Positions 36,990-49,969 of a stretch of DNA of 64,000 nucleotides are shown here, piece by piece. The notes beneath the pieces are model-generated. The model was not told where the DNA came from, did not search any database, and saw only the letters and a program-made list of their open reading frames with translations. This DNA comes from Arthonia radiata. Lineage: Eukaryota > Ascomycota > Arthoniomycetes > Arthoniales > Arthoniaceae. A program made the position numbers and the translations under genes. How positions within the stretch are numbered: the stretch's first letter is position 1; each line of letters begins with the position of its first letter. The stretch is from assembly GCA_002989075.1 (NCBI GenBank), contig PSQN01000004.1, positions 620,001 to 684,000 of the forward strand. The letters run 5' to 3'.

Positions 36990-37360
36990 TTTTAGTCGGC
37001 TGTCCTTTAGCGTACAAAGCGCTAACTACGTACGTTAAAGGCTTAGACAGCAGCGTTAGTTGCGGCTATACAGCGTAACCGATCTAAGGTCCGAAAGTTA
37101 AAAGAGAAGGTTAAGAAGACTTGTACGCGGATAGTAGCAAAGTTAGCCCAAAATAAATTATTGAAGTAAGAGGAGTTTACTGCGTCGATAGCTAGTAGCG
37201 ATATTTTTAAATGTTTGAGCGGGCTATCTGTTAACTTTTAGAGGAACCTCTATCCAAAGTTAGGTAGTAGTCCTATAACGTAGTAAGCTGGTTTGTTTAA
37301 GAGTAATCTAGGTACTAGCGAGGCACACTAGATAGTAAATTAGGGTGTTGGTACTACTAC
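36990..37360 (+). other. opposite-strand coding-like stretch in Gypsy-2d
   Basis: In the same place as in Gypsy-2b, the strand opposite pol keeps an Arg/Gln/Lys-rich stretch at about 37020-37180, then Leu/Ser-rich sequence. Base composition is visibly less AT-shifted than in the other copies. Confidence 0.38.
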
Positions 37361-40300
37361 GACCGATTAATATTCTGGTTGTAATACTATTAAATAGTGT
37401 TCTTATAGTTGATTAGGTTTTATTCTGGTTTCCATTAATTTTTGTGTTTAGAGTATTCTTTCTATTTTATAAGATACTGTCGTTTACCTCGGTATTGTCT
37501 ATAAGCTTAAATTGTTTTAAACTTATACTTAGGTTCTTAATTGTTTAGAAGGATTTCTAGGTTGAATCATTCTACTTCTTGGAAGTAGACTAGTTTTAAT
37601 AGCGCTACGTAGAATACAGGATATATTCTTAATGTCTTTAGGAATTTAAGCTTAAATGTTACGAGTCTTAATTGCTGTAAGATTTTAAACGGTTCTGTTT
37701 TAGTATAGTCGAGTTTCTTGCTTAGTCTAACGGTTTTTAAGTTTCTTATAAGTAAGTAAGCTCTTCTCTCCTCTTTTATGCTTGTATTTGGGGTTGTTCT
37801 TAACTTGTTATACTATCTTTTAGTTTGTTCGTTAATAAACTCGTTGTTAGACTTTAACTACTAATATAGAGTTTTTATGTTTATAGCTATTCGCGTAGCT
37901 ATTTTATTTCTATAGTACTCTATAGTTGTCTGCCCTAAAGAGGGTGGTAGCTATATAGTATATAGAACAGAGTTGTTTTTATTATATTGTTCTTTGTATT
38001 ATTATACGCGGCTTACGCGACTAGTAGTAACTCTACCTAGTTGTTTTACTGATAGTTGATGTATACTCAAAGATACTGTTCTAGTGTTTAATTTGTTCGT
38101 TCTGTTTGTCCGTCTGTTTATAGGTAGAACGACGTAGATATTTTCTGTTTTGTTCCTAGTTGTTGTATTAGAGATGTCTAAAATTGTAAGACAAATTTTT
38201 AGTCTCTGTCTAAGACAATTCTTTAGGATTGTCTATAGTTAGCTAAGATAATGCGAAGGAAGGTGTATACTAATTGTTCTAAGTTATTAGCTTCCTTGTA
38301 AGATACGAAGTACGCGTACTTTGTTAGTTTGTTGTATATAACTAGAATAACGTTGTAAGCTACTTCTATTAGTAGATCCTTAAATGTTAGTAATTTAGTA
38401 ATAAAGTCTAGTAAGACTGTATACTATAGCCTTTTAGGTATCTCTAGTAGCTATAATTTACCATATAGTAAATATTTTAAGTACTTAATTCTTATATATA
38501 CGTCGTATTCTTAGATATAATTCTCGATATAATGTCGGATTCTCGGGATGTAGTAGGTTCTCATAATCTTTTTTATAGTGTTGTTGATACCCTTGTATTT
38601 CTTTATTGAGTTATTGTAGAAGTTACTAATAATATATTGGATTAGACTCCTTAAAATATAGATTTTGCCTTAAAATTTGTAATAGCCCTTATTGTTCTTA
38701 GTTAATCCTAGGTATCGTTTCTCGTTCTCCTAATGGGTCTTAGAGTCGTTTAGAATATCTAGAATTTGGTTCTTTAGTTCGATAACAAACTCGGTTGTTA
38801 TAGCTAACTGATTGTATCTAATCTCGTTATTGTATTCTCGAAATATTGCGTGCTCAACGTGTTCCTTATTATTAAGGTAATTGGAACGTTAGCTTAGAGC
38901 ATCGGCTCTATCGTTCTTAGAACCCTTTTTGTAGGTAATAATAAAGTTGTATAGAGCTATAGTTTTTAATTATCTAACTTATCTACGGTTAAGTTTTTTT
39001 ATCGTTGTAAAGTAAGTTAGATTCTTATAGTATGTATATACTATAATTGTATAGTTTACTTCTTCTAAGTAAGCTAGCTATATTTCGAATACTGCTATAA
39101 TAGCTAAAAGCTCTTTATTATAAATATCGTAGTTCTACTCGGTAGGTAATATTTTTCTTAAGTAGAAAGCTACTGGTCTAAGCTTTCTTTTTTTATTGTT
39201 TTAACTTATATATACTCTAATCGTATAGTCTAACGCATCTGTTTCTATAATAATCGGTAGGTTGGAGTTAAATATTGTTAGTATAGGTTTAATCTTAAAA
39301 GCTTCTTTAAGCTCTTTAAATACTAATTGTTCTTTCTACGTCTAAGAGAATGCTATCGATTGTTTTGTCTGTTAAAACAGCGGTGCTGTAATTCGGCTAA
39401 AGTTAGATATCTATTGCCTATAGTAGTTAATAAAACTAAAAAACTATTATAATTGTTTTATATTCTTTAGTATAGGCTAGATTAGAACGAATTAGATCTT
39501 TAAATCTTTTATTTAGAGACTGTACTCGGTAATTATAAATCTAAGAAATTCGACGGATTGTTAATAGAACTAGGTTTTCTCGATATTAATTTATAAATCG
39601 ATACGCGCTAATCTTTCTAATACCTTCTTAATATGTTTCTTATATTCTTCTAGTATACGGCTGTATACTAGGATATTGTTTAGATAAGTAGTTATAAATA
39701 TATCTAAGTAATTACTAAGTGTGTTGTTAATTAGTTTCTAAAATAATACTAATACGTTTATTAGCTCAAAGGGTATAACACAATACTCAAAAAGTTTGTG
39801 TCTAGTACGGAAGGCTGTTTTCTATTCTTTACCTTTCTTTATACAGATTAAGTTGTAGACTCCTTGTAGATTAAACTTAGTAAACTATTGCGCGTTATAC
39901 AATCGATCTGTTATTTTGTTAATACGTAGTAAAGAATATTAGTTATTAATAGTTACTCTATTTAACTGTCTATAATTTACGCAGAGTTGTAGTTTACTAT
40001 TCTTCTTTAGTACAAAGAGTATCGGATATCTGGCTAGTAATGTTAACTTTTAGATAAATCCTCTCTTAAGGTTTTTATCGAAATAGTCGCGAAGCGCTTA
40101 ATTTTCTGCTTCTAATAGGAAGTATATTGAACCAAATATTGGCGTCTTACCTTTCTATAAAGGTATCGTATAATTCTACGGTTTGTATTCTAAAAGAGCT
40201 AAGTTTGGCTTAGCTTCCTTAAACAAGTATCGGAATTAATCGTATTTCTCAGGTATCTTAGTAATTAACTGAGTACTTGTCGTCGTATAGAATCGTTAAC

Positions 40301-43000
40301 GTATAGTTGTTTCTTATTTATACTTATATATAGTTAGCTATAGACAAGATACTATATTAGACTTCTCTTATAAGATATCTAAGTATCGGAGTATAGTAGT
40401 ACTAACCCGCGTAAGTTCTTTATCGCGCTCCTTATCTTTACTACTAAAAATAGCTTATAGAGTATTCGTTCCGTAGAACGACTCTTGTATAGAGTACTTA
40501 TACCTAGTAAAGAGGATTTTCTTAGTTCTTTAATCTACTTTTAAGTTATATTGTTGCAACTAAGATATACCTAGCACAGCGTAATACTAGTTAATATTTA
40601 CAATATTATAAGTAATTTCTTCTTAATAGTTCTTAATTATTATACCTATTGACAAAGTCTTATAGTCGACTTTTCCCTCTGTTTCTTAAAATCTAGACAG
40701 TATATAGAGTAGTTTCTTTTTTTATGTTTATATTTAATACTCCTTAACATAGCGTATTAAGATAAAGTTGCCTATTGCGTCTAAATCGATTATAATTTTA
40801 ATGTTTTTATAGTTTATTGTTGCCCGAGTATATAAATATGTTTTGTAGGAAGCTAAGCTTATATAAAGCTAAACTCTTAAAGAATCTAACCGTTGAACGG
40901 GCCGGTACTACTACCCTTAGAGCAGTTGATCTAGTCTTTTTTCTATTAATTGTATACGTTCTAGAGTATTCTAGGTACCGGAACCTATTGTCGATTAATT
41001 TGCTATAAGAATTTCTGTATAAAGTGTTCTAATACTATCTTTATTATAACGTCTAGTTTATTATTTACAATCTCTGCTTTAATTATACAACTATTACTAG
41101 TTAAGACTCGTCGTATTTATAGGTTGTATATTGTTAGTTGAAGATATTAGTACTGACTATATAATTTTAGACCCCTAATAAGGTAGTCTACTAGTTGTCG
41201 TAGGCGTAAGTAAATATGTTTCAGAATGTTATTAATATCTTTATTAGTACTTAACTTTCTATTGTAGAAGGTTAACTAATAAAGTCTCTATATTATTCCT
41301 TTCTAACGGATTAGAGTTTGTTCTTCTTAGTTAATATTGTTCTTAAGCGAGAATTCTATACTATTAGAATCCGTATTTTTATCTTTAAGTGGTTATCTTA
41401 TCTATAACGCATCGTAGCTACTATCTTGCTTAGCTTCTACGGTCTGTTCTTTCTTAAATTCCTCTTAAGTTTCTAAATAAGGTAATCTAGGTCGTTCTTA
41501 GGTAAGGCCTAGTTCTTGTGTCGAACCTTGTTTTAAAGATATTGGTTTCCTTAGTTACTATTCTAATTCCAATTTGTCGGATTTATAGGTCGTACAATTA
41601 TTATCGTAGTACGTAGTTTAGAATAGTGTTTTATATAGTATAACGGTATCTTATATCTACTACCTCGGAATAGTATAGTTAATGTTGTTTCAGTCCTATA
41701 GATTTTATTGTTTCTATTTTATTTGTCGTTCCTTTATTTCTTTCTATAACTTAATATCTGTGTTCTAGTTTTTATATAAGTTAAATAAGTTCTACTCGTT
41801 GTATTTCTTGTTAGAAGAAATTTAGTAAGTATCTTTCTAGTTATAGAAGATACTTTAGTAGATATTCTTCTGCTCTTTAGTTAGTCTAGTAACGTACTTA
41901 TACTAGTTTTAGATAGTCTTCTATAGGAGATTTAATTCTTAAAGAAGACAACCCTCGGTTAGGTTCATCTATTAGCGGTCGGAGAAGGCTGCTAGTAACT
42001 CTATTGCCTTATTGCAACCGTTGTTCTCTTTTATTTAGATAGTTATATTAAACTGTTGTCGTAGAAGATAGAGTTTTTAAGATCGATTGTTGTACCTATT
42101 TCTATCGGTACTATTAAACTGTTGTTTCTTAGAACGATATTCTTTAACTTAATGCCCTAGTTTTCTATAATATAAGTATAGCTTATTCTTTATTCTATAT
42201 TCTCGTTTCTAATTGTTTAGTTTCTCTCAAAGCTTAATAAAATCTAACTCTATTAGATCGCCTCGGTTTTATCGGAAGTTTGCTCGATTCTTTGTTTTAT
42301 AGAATCTATTAGTAGAGTTACTCTTCTTTTCTATTTATCTTTTAAAGTTGCTGTTATCAATCTTCTTCGCTCGTTATATAAAGTTGTCGAGATTATCAAA
42401 CTTCTCTCTATAAATATAGATTATTTTCTTAATATAATTTTTAAGTCTTTTATAGAAAGTCTCAATAAGGAGTTTCTTATTCTATTCTGTTTAGTTAGCA
42501 TACTATATAAATTTAGCGGCGTATCTACTCGCACGTTCTATTTACTTAAGGTTTTAAAGCTTTCTAGTAGCGACGCGTCTAGCGTCGGTTTATTTAAAGA
42601 TTTTATAAAGCTTCTTCTAAAAGAAGGTGAAGCTAGCAAAGAACTCGTCGGTATCCTCGCGCCTACTCTTTATTAGAGTAAACAAGAAATTATTAAGGTA
42701 GTACTCGACCTATTTATAGACATCTTTATCTATATAAAAGGTAGCAAATAGAACTATAGTAGTGTCGTTTAGAAACTAGTCTTTATAAGTTTTAAAGTAT
42801 ACGACTAGGCGTATTAAGAATAAAGTAACTTTAGAATATTTATTTAAGAAGCTTTTTTCTATCTTAATGTTAACGTTCGATATCTTACTCGTACTAGCTA
42901 TTCTATTGGCTAACCTATTTGTAGCGTTGTAGCTATTGGATACCGAAGTAGTAGACATAACTAATCTACTTTCTCTACTTTTATAGCGAGTCTATTAAAG

Positions 43001-43471
43001 TATAACGCCGGTCGCTAAGAAAACTAAACTAAGGCTTACTTGCCTTGTGTACTTATTAACCTTAGTAGTAGTTATCTTGTGTGCTAGAGACTAAAAGGTA
43101 GGAGAGGTAAAATAGATTATAGAGGGTAAGAGGGGCTTAACTAAAGTAAATAGAAGGTAAAGTATATTATCTAAATATAGTTAAGAAACTTATATTTAGA
43201 TATTAAGTTAATAGACTAAAGTCTATTTTAAGGTTAACTATTAATTTAGCTATATAGTCTAAGGTATATAGAGAAATTTCTCTATGTCCGCTAACTTAAT
43301 AATGCCTATATCGGGTTTATAGAGAATATAGGCTTTTATAGCCGTCTTATTTAATAATGCCTACGTTGGGTTTATAGGCTTAGTTGGAAATAATGCTGGT
43401 AGGGCTGAGATAGCTAGCGGTGGTTAATGCTTAAATGTGCGCTAGGCCGTCTAGAGCTGATACCTGTAACA
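43001..43471 (-). repeat. Gypsy-2d 5' LTR
   Basis: 471 bp, pairs with 36132-36602; gag begins a short leader to its left. Confidence 0.87.
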
Positions 43472-43689
43472 ATACTATTCTTATTAAAGTTTATAGTTAA
43501 GAGATACTTCTATGTTTGTATTACTTTTATCTAAGTAAGAAGTATATTCTAAAGTTTAGAAAGGTATTTTACTTTATATACATTTATAATAAGAAGTTGT
43601 ATAATGTTTGTTTATCGTTAAAGGATAGTTAGTTTTACTTTTAACGTTTATTTAGACTGATTCTAACTTTTTTAGCTTAAAGTATCTAT

Positions 43690-44080
43690 TCTTAATACTT
43701 ATAGATATTAAACGCTCTCTAAGGGTAGCGTAAGCGTTTAATAGAAGAAAAGAAAGTTATTTATATAGCGAAAAGATAGCGTAAAGCTATTAAAGCGGCG
43801 GTTATAAATTTAAAGAAGAAGCTTAAAAAGTTATACGTTTAAATATAAACTAAAATAGATTAGAATAATATATTGTTTAAAAAAGAATAGCTAACGGCTA
43901 TATTTAGTAGTAATATTGTAGACGTATTAAGCGGCTTAAGTATAAATTTTTGTGATAATTTATATTTAAAGTTAAACAGTAGGCTACTAACATAGTAAGC
44001 TAGTTTATTTACGAGTAACTTAAGTACCAATAGAGTATATTAGATAGTAGATTAGAGTATTAGTACTACTACAACTAACT
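43690..44080 (+). other. opposite-strand coding-like stretch in Gypsy-2c
   Basis: Counterpart of 27540-27900, more AT-shifted, with the same Lys/Arg-rich then Ser/Leu-rich layout. Confidence 0.33.
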
Positions 44081-45314
44081 AATATTTTAGTTCTAATATT
44101 GTTAAATAGTATCTTTACAGTTAGTTAGATTTTATTTCGATTCCTACTAGTTTTTATATTCGGAGTATTCTTTCTATTTTATAAGATATTGTCGTTTGCC
44201 TCGATATTGCTTATAAGCTCGAATCGTTTTAACCTTATACTTAGATTTATAGTTATTAGAAAGGATTTCTAAGTTAAATTGTTCTGCTTCTTAAAAGTAG
44301 ACTAGTTTTAATAGTACTACGTAGAATATAGAATATATTCTTATAGTTCTTAAAACTTTTAGTTTAAATGTTATAGATTCTAATTGCTATAAGATTTTAA
44401 ACGGTTTTATTTTAATATAGTTAAGTTTTTTGCTTAGTTTAGTAGTTTTTAGGTTTCTTATAAGCAAGTAAGCTCTTCTCTCCTCTTTTATACTTATATT
44501 TAGGATAGTTTTTAACTTATTATACTACTTTTTGGTGCGTTCGTTAATAAACTTGCTGTCAGACTTTAATTATTGGTATAGAATCTTTATATTTGTAGCT
44601 ATTCGTATAGATATTTTGTTTTCTAATATAGTCTGTAGTCGTATTCTTTAAAGAGGGTAGTAGCTATATAAGACGTAAAACGGAGTTATCTTTATTGTAT
44701 CGTTCTTTATATTATTATACGCTACTTACGCTATTAGCAGTAATTATATCCAGTTATTTTACTAGTAGTTAATATATGCTTAGAGATACTATTCTAGAGT
44801 TTAGTTTGTTCGTTCTGTTTTTCAATCTATCTATAAATAAAATAAAGTGAATATCTTTTATTTTGTTTTTAATTATTATATTAGAGATATTTAAAATTGT
44901 AAGACAAATTTTTAGTCTCTGTTAAAGACAATTTTTTATAGTTGTCTATAGTTTGCTAGAATTATTTTAAGAAAGATATATACTAATTGTTCTAAATTAC
45001 TTACTTCCTTGTATAATACAAAGTATACGTACTTTATTAGTTTGTCGCATATAACTAGAATAGCGTTGTAAGCTACTTCTATAAGTAGATCCTTAAAACT
45101 TAGTAGCTTAGTAATAAAGTTTAGTAAAACTGTATACTATAGTCTTTTAAATATCTCTAGTAGTTGTAACTCGCTATAGAGTAAGTACCTTAAGTGTTTA
45201 GTTCTTACGTATATATTGTATTCTTGAATATATTCTTCGACGTAGTGTTTAATTTTTAAGATATAGTAGGTTCTTATAATCTTTTTAATAGTATTATTGA
45301 TACTCTTATTATAA

Positions 45315-45396
45315 TGTATAGACGTTCCAATAGCGAATTAGAACAGAATATTATCTATTTAGGAAGGCTGCAATTCTAGAAGAATATCTTTTCTCT
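45315..45396 (+). repeat. fragment of a Gypsy-3-type LTR
   Basis: 82 bp matching the reverse complement of the LTR end at 56142-56223 (shared landmark TTTAGGAAGGCTGC). It starts at an LTR end and is cut off by the Copia LTR; the rest of this LTR is not found on the other side. Confidence 0.7.
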
Positions 45397-45904
45397 TGTT
45401 AGAAATTAACCAACTAGCTGGTTAGCCGGAACCCTTAGGGGCCCGGAGTATCGGATAGGTCCTACTAGCTGTCTCGGTCTAGAATAGAACAAGCCTTTTA
45501 CCTAAAGAATCGGGCCTAGTGGCCCGGATCTAGAGTAAAAAGAAGCATTATACGACCTGTTCTAGATAGCTGACCCGTAGTCTAAGACAATACAGAATAG
45601 ACTTAGAGACTAATAGTTTTAGATAGACAGAATTACTGTCTTGTATAGTAAGTTACGGGTTATTTGGCCTCTATTAAAAAAACAGATATCTAGTAAGTCC
45701 TATACGGACCGCTAAACTTAGATATATAAGCTAAAATCCCTCTAGAGGATTTTAGCTAACAAGACAGACAATATAACAACAGCTTCTCCTTGCTACTAAG
45801 TATTGTACCTGTATTAAGCCTAAGTATTGTACCAGTCTCAAGCTGGTCTCGTCTTCCTACTCTTTATAGTAGTATTCTTCTTCTTCTCTGTACCCTTTTT
45901 AACA
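45397..45904 (+). repeat. Copia-1 solo LTR without matching flanks
   Basis: A full-length 508-bp LTR of the Copia-1 family. The five bases on each side (TCTCT and ATTAT) do not match, unlike the other solo LTRs here, so flanking sequence was lost or rearranged after insertion. Confidence 0.82.
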
Positions 45905-46929
45905 ATTATCTTAGCTAATTATAGGCAACTATAAAGAATTGTCTCGGAAAGAGACTAAAAATTTGTCTTACGATTTTAAATATCTCTAATACAACAATTA
46001 AAGATAAAACAGAAAATATCTACTTTATTCTATCTATAGACTAATAAATAGACCGAAAGAATAAACTAAATACTAGAATAGTATCTCTGAGTATATATTA
46101 ACTACTAGTAAAACAACTAGGTACAATTACTACTAGTAGCGCAGACCGCGTATAATAATACAAAAAACGATATAATAAAAATAACTCTGTTCTATGCCTT
46201 ATACAGCTATTACCCTTTTTAAAGCAAATAACTATAGAATACTACTAAAAACGAAGTAGCTACACAAATAGCTATAAATATAAAAACCCTATACCAGCAG
46301 TTAAAGTCTAACAGCGAGTTTATTAACAAACGTACAAGGAAATAGTATTATAAGTTAAGAACTATTCTAAATACAAGTATAAAAAAGGAGGGGAAAGCTT
46401 ACTTGCTTATAAGAAACCTCAAAACTATTAAATTAAGCAAAAAACTTAACTATATAAAGATAAGACCGTTTAAAATCTTACAGCAATTAAGACCCGTAAA
46501 ATTTAAACTTAAACTTTTAAAGATAATAAAAATATACTCTGTATTCTACGTAGCGCTGTTAAAACTAGCTTACTTATATAAAGTAGAACGGTTTAACTAA
46601 GAAATTCTTTCCGATAACTAAGAATCTAAGTATAAGATTAAAACGATTCGAGCTTATAGACAATACCGAGGTAAACAACAATATCTTATAAAATAGAAAG
46701 GATATTCTAAACATAAAAATTAATAGAAATCGAAACAAAACCTAACTAACTGTAAAAATACTATTTAACAATATTAAAACTAAATCATTAATTAGTCGTA
46801 GCAGTATTAATACTCTAATTTACTATTTAGTGCGCTCTATTAGTACTTAGGTTATCTGTAAATAAACTAGCTTACTATAAAAGTGGCCTACTACTTAACT
46901 CTAGGTATAAATTATTATAAAAATCTATA

Positions 46930-47200
46930 CTTAAGCTACTTAGTATATTTACAATATTATTACTAAATATAGCTACTAACTATTTTTTCTTAAATAATAT
47001 ATTATTTTAATTTATTTTATTCTGTATCTAAATATATAATCTTTTAAGCTCCTTTTCTAAATTAACAACCGCCGTTTTAATAGCTTTGCGCTACCTTTTC
47101 GCTATATAAATAACTTTCTTCTTTTTTACTAAACGCTTATATTACCTTTAAAGGGCGTTTAATATTTATAGGTACTAAGAATAGATACTTTAAGCTAAAT
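46930..47200 (-). other. opposite-strand coding-like stretch in Gypsy-2a
   Basis: Fourth counterpart of the 27540-27900 stretch, here on the minus strand because Gypsy-2a is on the plus strand. Lys/Arg-rich; broken. Confidence 0.33.
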
Positions 47201-47542
47201 AAGTTAAAATTAGTATAAACAAACGTTAAGATAGAAACTAACTATTCTCTAATAATGAGCGAACATCGTACAACTTTTTATTACGAATATATATAAAGCA
47301 AGATACGTTTTTAAACTTTAAAACATACTTCTTACTTAAATAAGAGCAACGGAAACACAGAAGCATCTCTCGACTATAGACTTTAGTAAGAATAGTATTA
47401 ATCTTAAGCGCTTTATTAGCGTTAAGAGGGTTCTTAACTTTAAATATAACAACTTATAGAACTAGATTTATTACTAAGAAATAATAAGGTTTTAATATCT
47501 TTAGAGCTGTTAAGAACAACTAGCCTTAAAGAGAGAACCTTA

Positions 47543-47991
47543 TATTACGGTCTTACTATATTTAGCTAGTATAAGACTAAGCGCAGCTAACCTTATTAAA
47601 GTATTATATAAGATACTTAATAACTCCGATATAGCGACGTTAGTAACGTCGCTATATTGCAATAGAATTCCGATAACGCGATAGAAGAGCTATTAGAACC
47701 GTTAAACATAGAGAAACTTACTTATATACCTTAAACTATATAGCTAAACTAATAATTAACCTTAAAATAGACTTTAGTCTATTAAGTTAATATTTAAATA
47801 TAAGTTCTTTAACTATATTTAAATAACGTACTTTACCTTCTATCTACTTAGTTAAGTCTCTCTTACCCTTTATAATCTATCTCGCCTCTCCTATCTTTTA
47901 GTCTTTAGTATACAAGATACCTACTACTAAGGTTAATAAGTATACAAGGCAAGTAAGCCTTAGTTTGGTTCTTCTAGCGACCGGCGTTACA
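47543..47991 (+). repeat. Gypsy-2a 3' LTR
   Basis: 449 bp, pairs with 25705-26153, ends at the TTATA duplication. Confidence 0.87.
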
Positions 47992-47996
47992 TTATA

Positions 47997-49124
47997 AATA
48001 AGAGTTAAAAGTTCTAAAGATAGAAATAAGAATAAAGCTAGTATAGCTAAAGATATAAAGAAGAATCTTAAGACTTAGAATAAGATTACTAGTAGTAGTA
48101 AAGATAATAGTAATAATAATAAGCTACTTAATATACTAAATAAGCCGTTAATACTATTACTAGCTCTATAGCTTAGAAATATAGTAGTCTTATACGTACT
48201 AAAAGTAAAGCTAAAGATAGTAAAGCTAAAGATAGTAAAGCTAAAAGAGCTATAAATAGAGAAGCTATAGAGACTATAGCGTACTTAGACGTCTAAAAAG
48301 TAAAGGTTTTTTTTATATTCTTTAGTTAAAAGATTATATAATCTTACTATATTAATTATCTTTTAGAGATTAGTCTTTCTATAGTTTTTTTTTAAAAAAT
48401 TATACTTTAGAAATATAGTAGTATCTTATAAGTTCTATAGTATAGTTACTTTTATAATATTATTGTTATAGTAAAATAAAGACTATACTAGCGACGTTAT
48501 ATTAGTATAAGTACCTTATACTTAAAGAATAGAATAATTAGAGTTAGTAATCTAGGTAAGCTTAAAAAGAACAGAATAGTAAACTAGAATATATACTAAC
48601 GTTAGTAAGGTACTTATAAAATTTACTACTAAGCTTATTTCTTATAAGAATAATATTACTAAGCTTATTAAGATTTACTCTCTATTTATATATATATTAA
48701 AGTACTATCTTTGTATAAATATAATAGATTTAAATATATTAAAGTTAGAAATTAATATTATACCTTATTATACTATTTTTAATAGTAAAAGTAGTATAGT
48801 TTTTTACTCTTTAATAGGCTTAATAGCTATAATTATCTTTCTAAACCTTAAGTATAATATAAAAGCTACTTACAAAGAAAATAGTAAGATATAAAAGCTT
48901 ATAAGAATAAAAATTGTTACTAATAACTTTTAATCTATACTAACTATAAGAGCTTACTAAAACCTACTAAATATTATTACTATAGTATTAAAAACGTCTT
49001 AAAGATAGAGCTAAACTTACTCTATAACAAATTACTACTACTTAAGCTAAGTTTTAAAGCTTAAGTTAGCATAAATAAAAGATATATTATTAGTATACTT
49101 CTATCTTTTCTTCTTCTTTCTTTC
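47997..49124 (+). pseudogene. right arm of the outer transposon, decayed
   Basis: About 1.1 kb of shell sequence. A plus-strand stretch at about 48205-48290 has a repeated AKDSK motif followed by AINREAIETIAYLDV and is the clearest protein-like segment; further weak coding character runs to about 49050. It probably continues the frame(s) of 23633-25699. Family not recognised. Confidence 0.35.
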
Positions 49125-49632
49125 TGTTAGAAATTAACTAACTAGCTGGTTAGTTAGAACCCCCAGAGGCCCAGAGTATCGGACAGGTCCTACCGGCTGT
49201 CTCGGCCTAGAATAGAATAAGCCTTTTACCTAAAGGGTCGGGCCTAGTAACCCGAGCTTAGGACAAAAAAAAAGTATTATACGATCTGTTTTAGACAGCT
49301 AACCCGTAGTCTAAGACAATATAAAATAAACTTAGAAACTAATAGTTTTAGATAAAAAGAATTACTGTCTTATATAGTAAGTTACGGGTTATCTAGCTTC
49401 TATTAAAAAGAATAGATATTTAATAAGTTCTATACAGACCGTTAAACTTAAATATATAAGCTAAGATCTCTTTAGAGAATTTTAGCTAACAAGACAGACA
49501 ATATAACAACAGCTTCTCCTTATTACTAAGTATTGTACCTATACTAAGACTAAGTATTGTACTAGTCAAAAGCTAGTCTCGTCTTACTACTCTTTATAGT
49601 AGTATTCTTCTTCTTCCCTGCACCTTTAAATA
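49125..49632 (+). repeat. Copia-1 solo LTR in the right arm
   Basis: A 508-bp full-length LTR flanked by CTTTC on both sides (49120-49124 and 49633-49637), inserted into the outer transposon. Confidence 0.87.
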
Positions 49633-49637
49633 CTTTC

Positions 49638-49877
49638 TCTTTACTAAATAGAGTAGTTTTATACATATAAATATATATAACTATTTTAAAATTAAATAAA
49701 GCAATTTAAATATACTAGAGGTCTTTTTAATTAATAGTAGAGCTAGTACTATTTAGCTTACTAGCAATTAAGAAAGCCTACCGTCTACGTTAATAATATT
49801 TTACTACTAAAGCTAGGCTTTATTAATATTATATATAATTTTAAAAATAAGAGCAACTTAACTAATACTATTTTATC
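49638..49877. other. sub-terminal right arm of the outer transposon
   Basis: AT-rich shell sequence between the Copia solo LTR and the right inverted repeat. No coding signal is seen. Confidence 0.5.
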
Positions 49878-49969
49878 ATATACGCGGTTAATATGTCTGG
49901 GGTTTAGTGGTAAAATAGGCTAAAAGGCGTACGCTGGATTAGTCGGGGTTATGACCAGTCGGTAATTGT
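49878..49969 (-). repeat. right terminal inverted repeat of the outer transposon
   Basis: Reverse complement begins ACAATTACCGACTGGTCATA and pairs with 9152-9243. Host-like composition resumes just outside. Confidence 0.88.

Larger units (their letters stand above)
36132..43471 (-). mobile_element. Ty3/Gypsy element Gypsy-2d (variant LTR), fossil, nested in Gypsy-2c
   Basis: 7.3 kb on the minus strand, with LTRs of 471 bp at 36132-36602 and 43001-43471 and perfect duplication ATACT (36127-36131 and 43472-43476). The gag-proximal half of the LTR matches Gypsy-2a/2b but the other half differs, so it is a subfamily. Sense order is gag (from about 42960 down to 41500), protease and reverse transcriptase (about 41000-39500), RNase H, and integrase (about 38900-37700). 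A purine-rich tract adjoins the 3' LTR at 36603-36620. It is the youngest Gypsy-2 copy by nesting, but broken many times. Confidence 0.87.
35533..45314 (-). mobile_element. Ty3/Gypsy element Gypsy-2c, 5'-truncated fossil
   Basis: A minus-strand copy inserted in the Gypsy-2a reverse transcriptase. Its 3' LTR is 35533-35982. Internal sequence continues at 35983-36131 and, beyond nested Gypsy-2d, at 43477-45314 (chromodomain-like end into integrase). Everything upstream of integrase, and the 5' LTR, is missing; the copy stops at a composite junction. It is broken many times. Confidence 0.82.
25705..47991 (+). mobile_element. Ty3/Gypsy element Gypsy-2a, fossil, host of several nested insertions
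   Basis: The ends are LTRs of 449 bp at 25705-26153 and 47543-47991, with target duplication TTATA (25700-25704 and 47992-47996). Own pieces on the plus strand are leader and gag (26154-26699), gag with zinc-knuckle region, protease and the start of reverse transcriptase (34209-35532), and integrase core to chromodomain-like end (45905-47542). The part from reverse transcriptase to early integrase is absent at the join. Insertions are Gypsy-2b at 26700-34208 and the composite 35533-45904. It is the oldest of the Gypsy-2 copies here by nesting and is broken many times. Confidence 0.85.
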
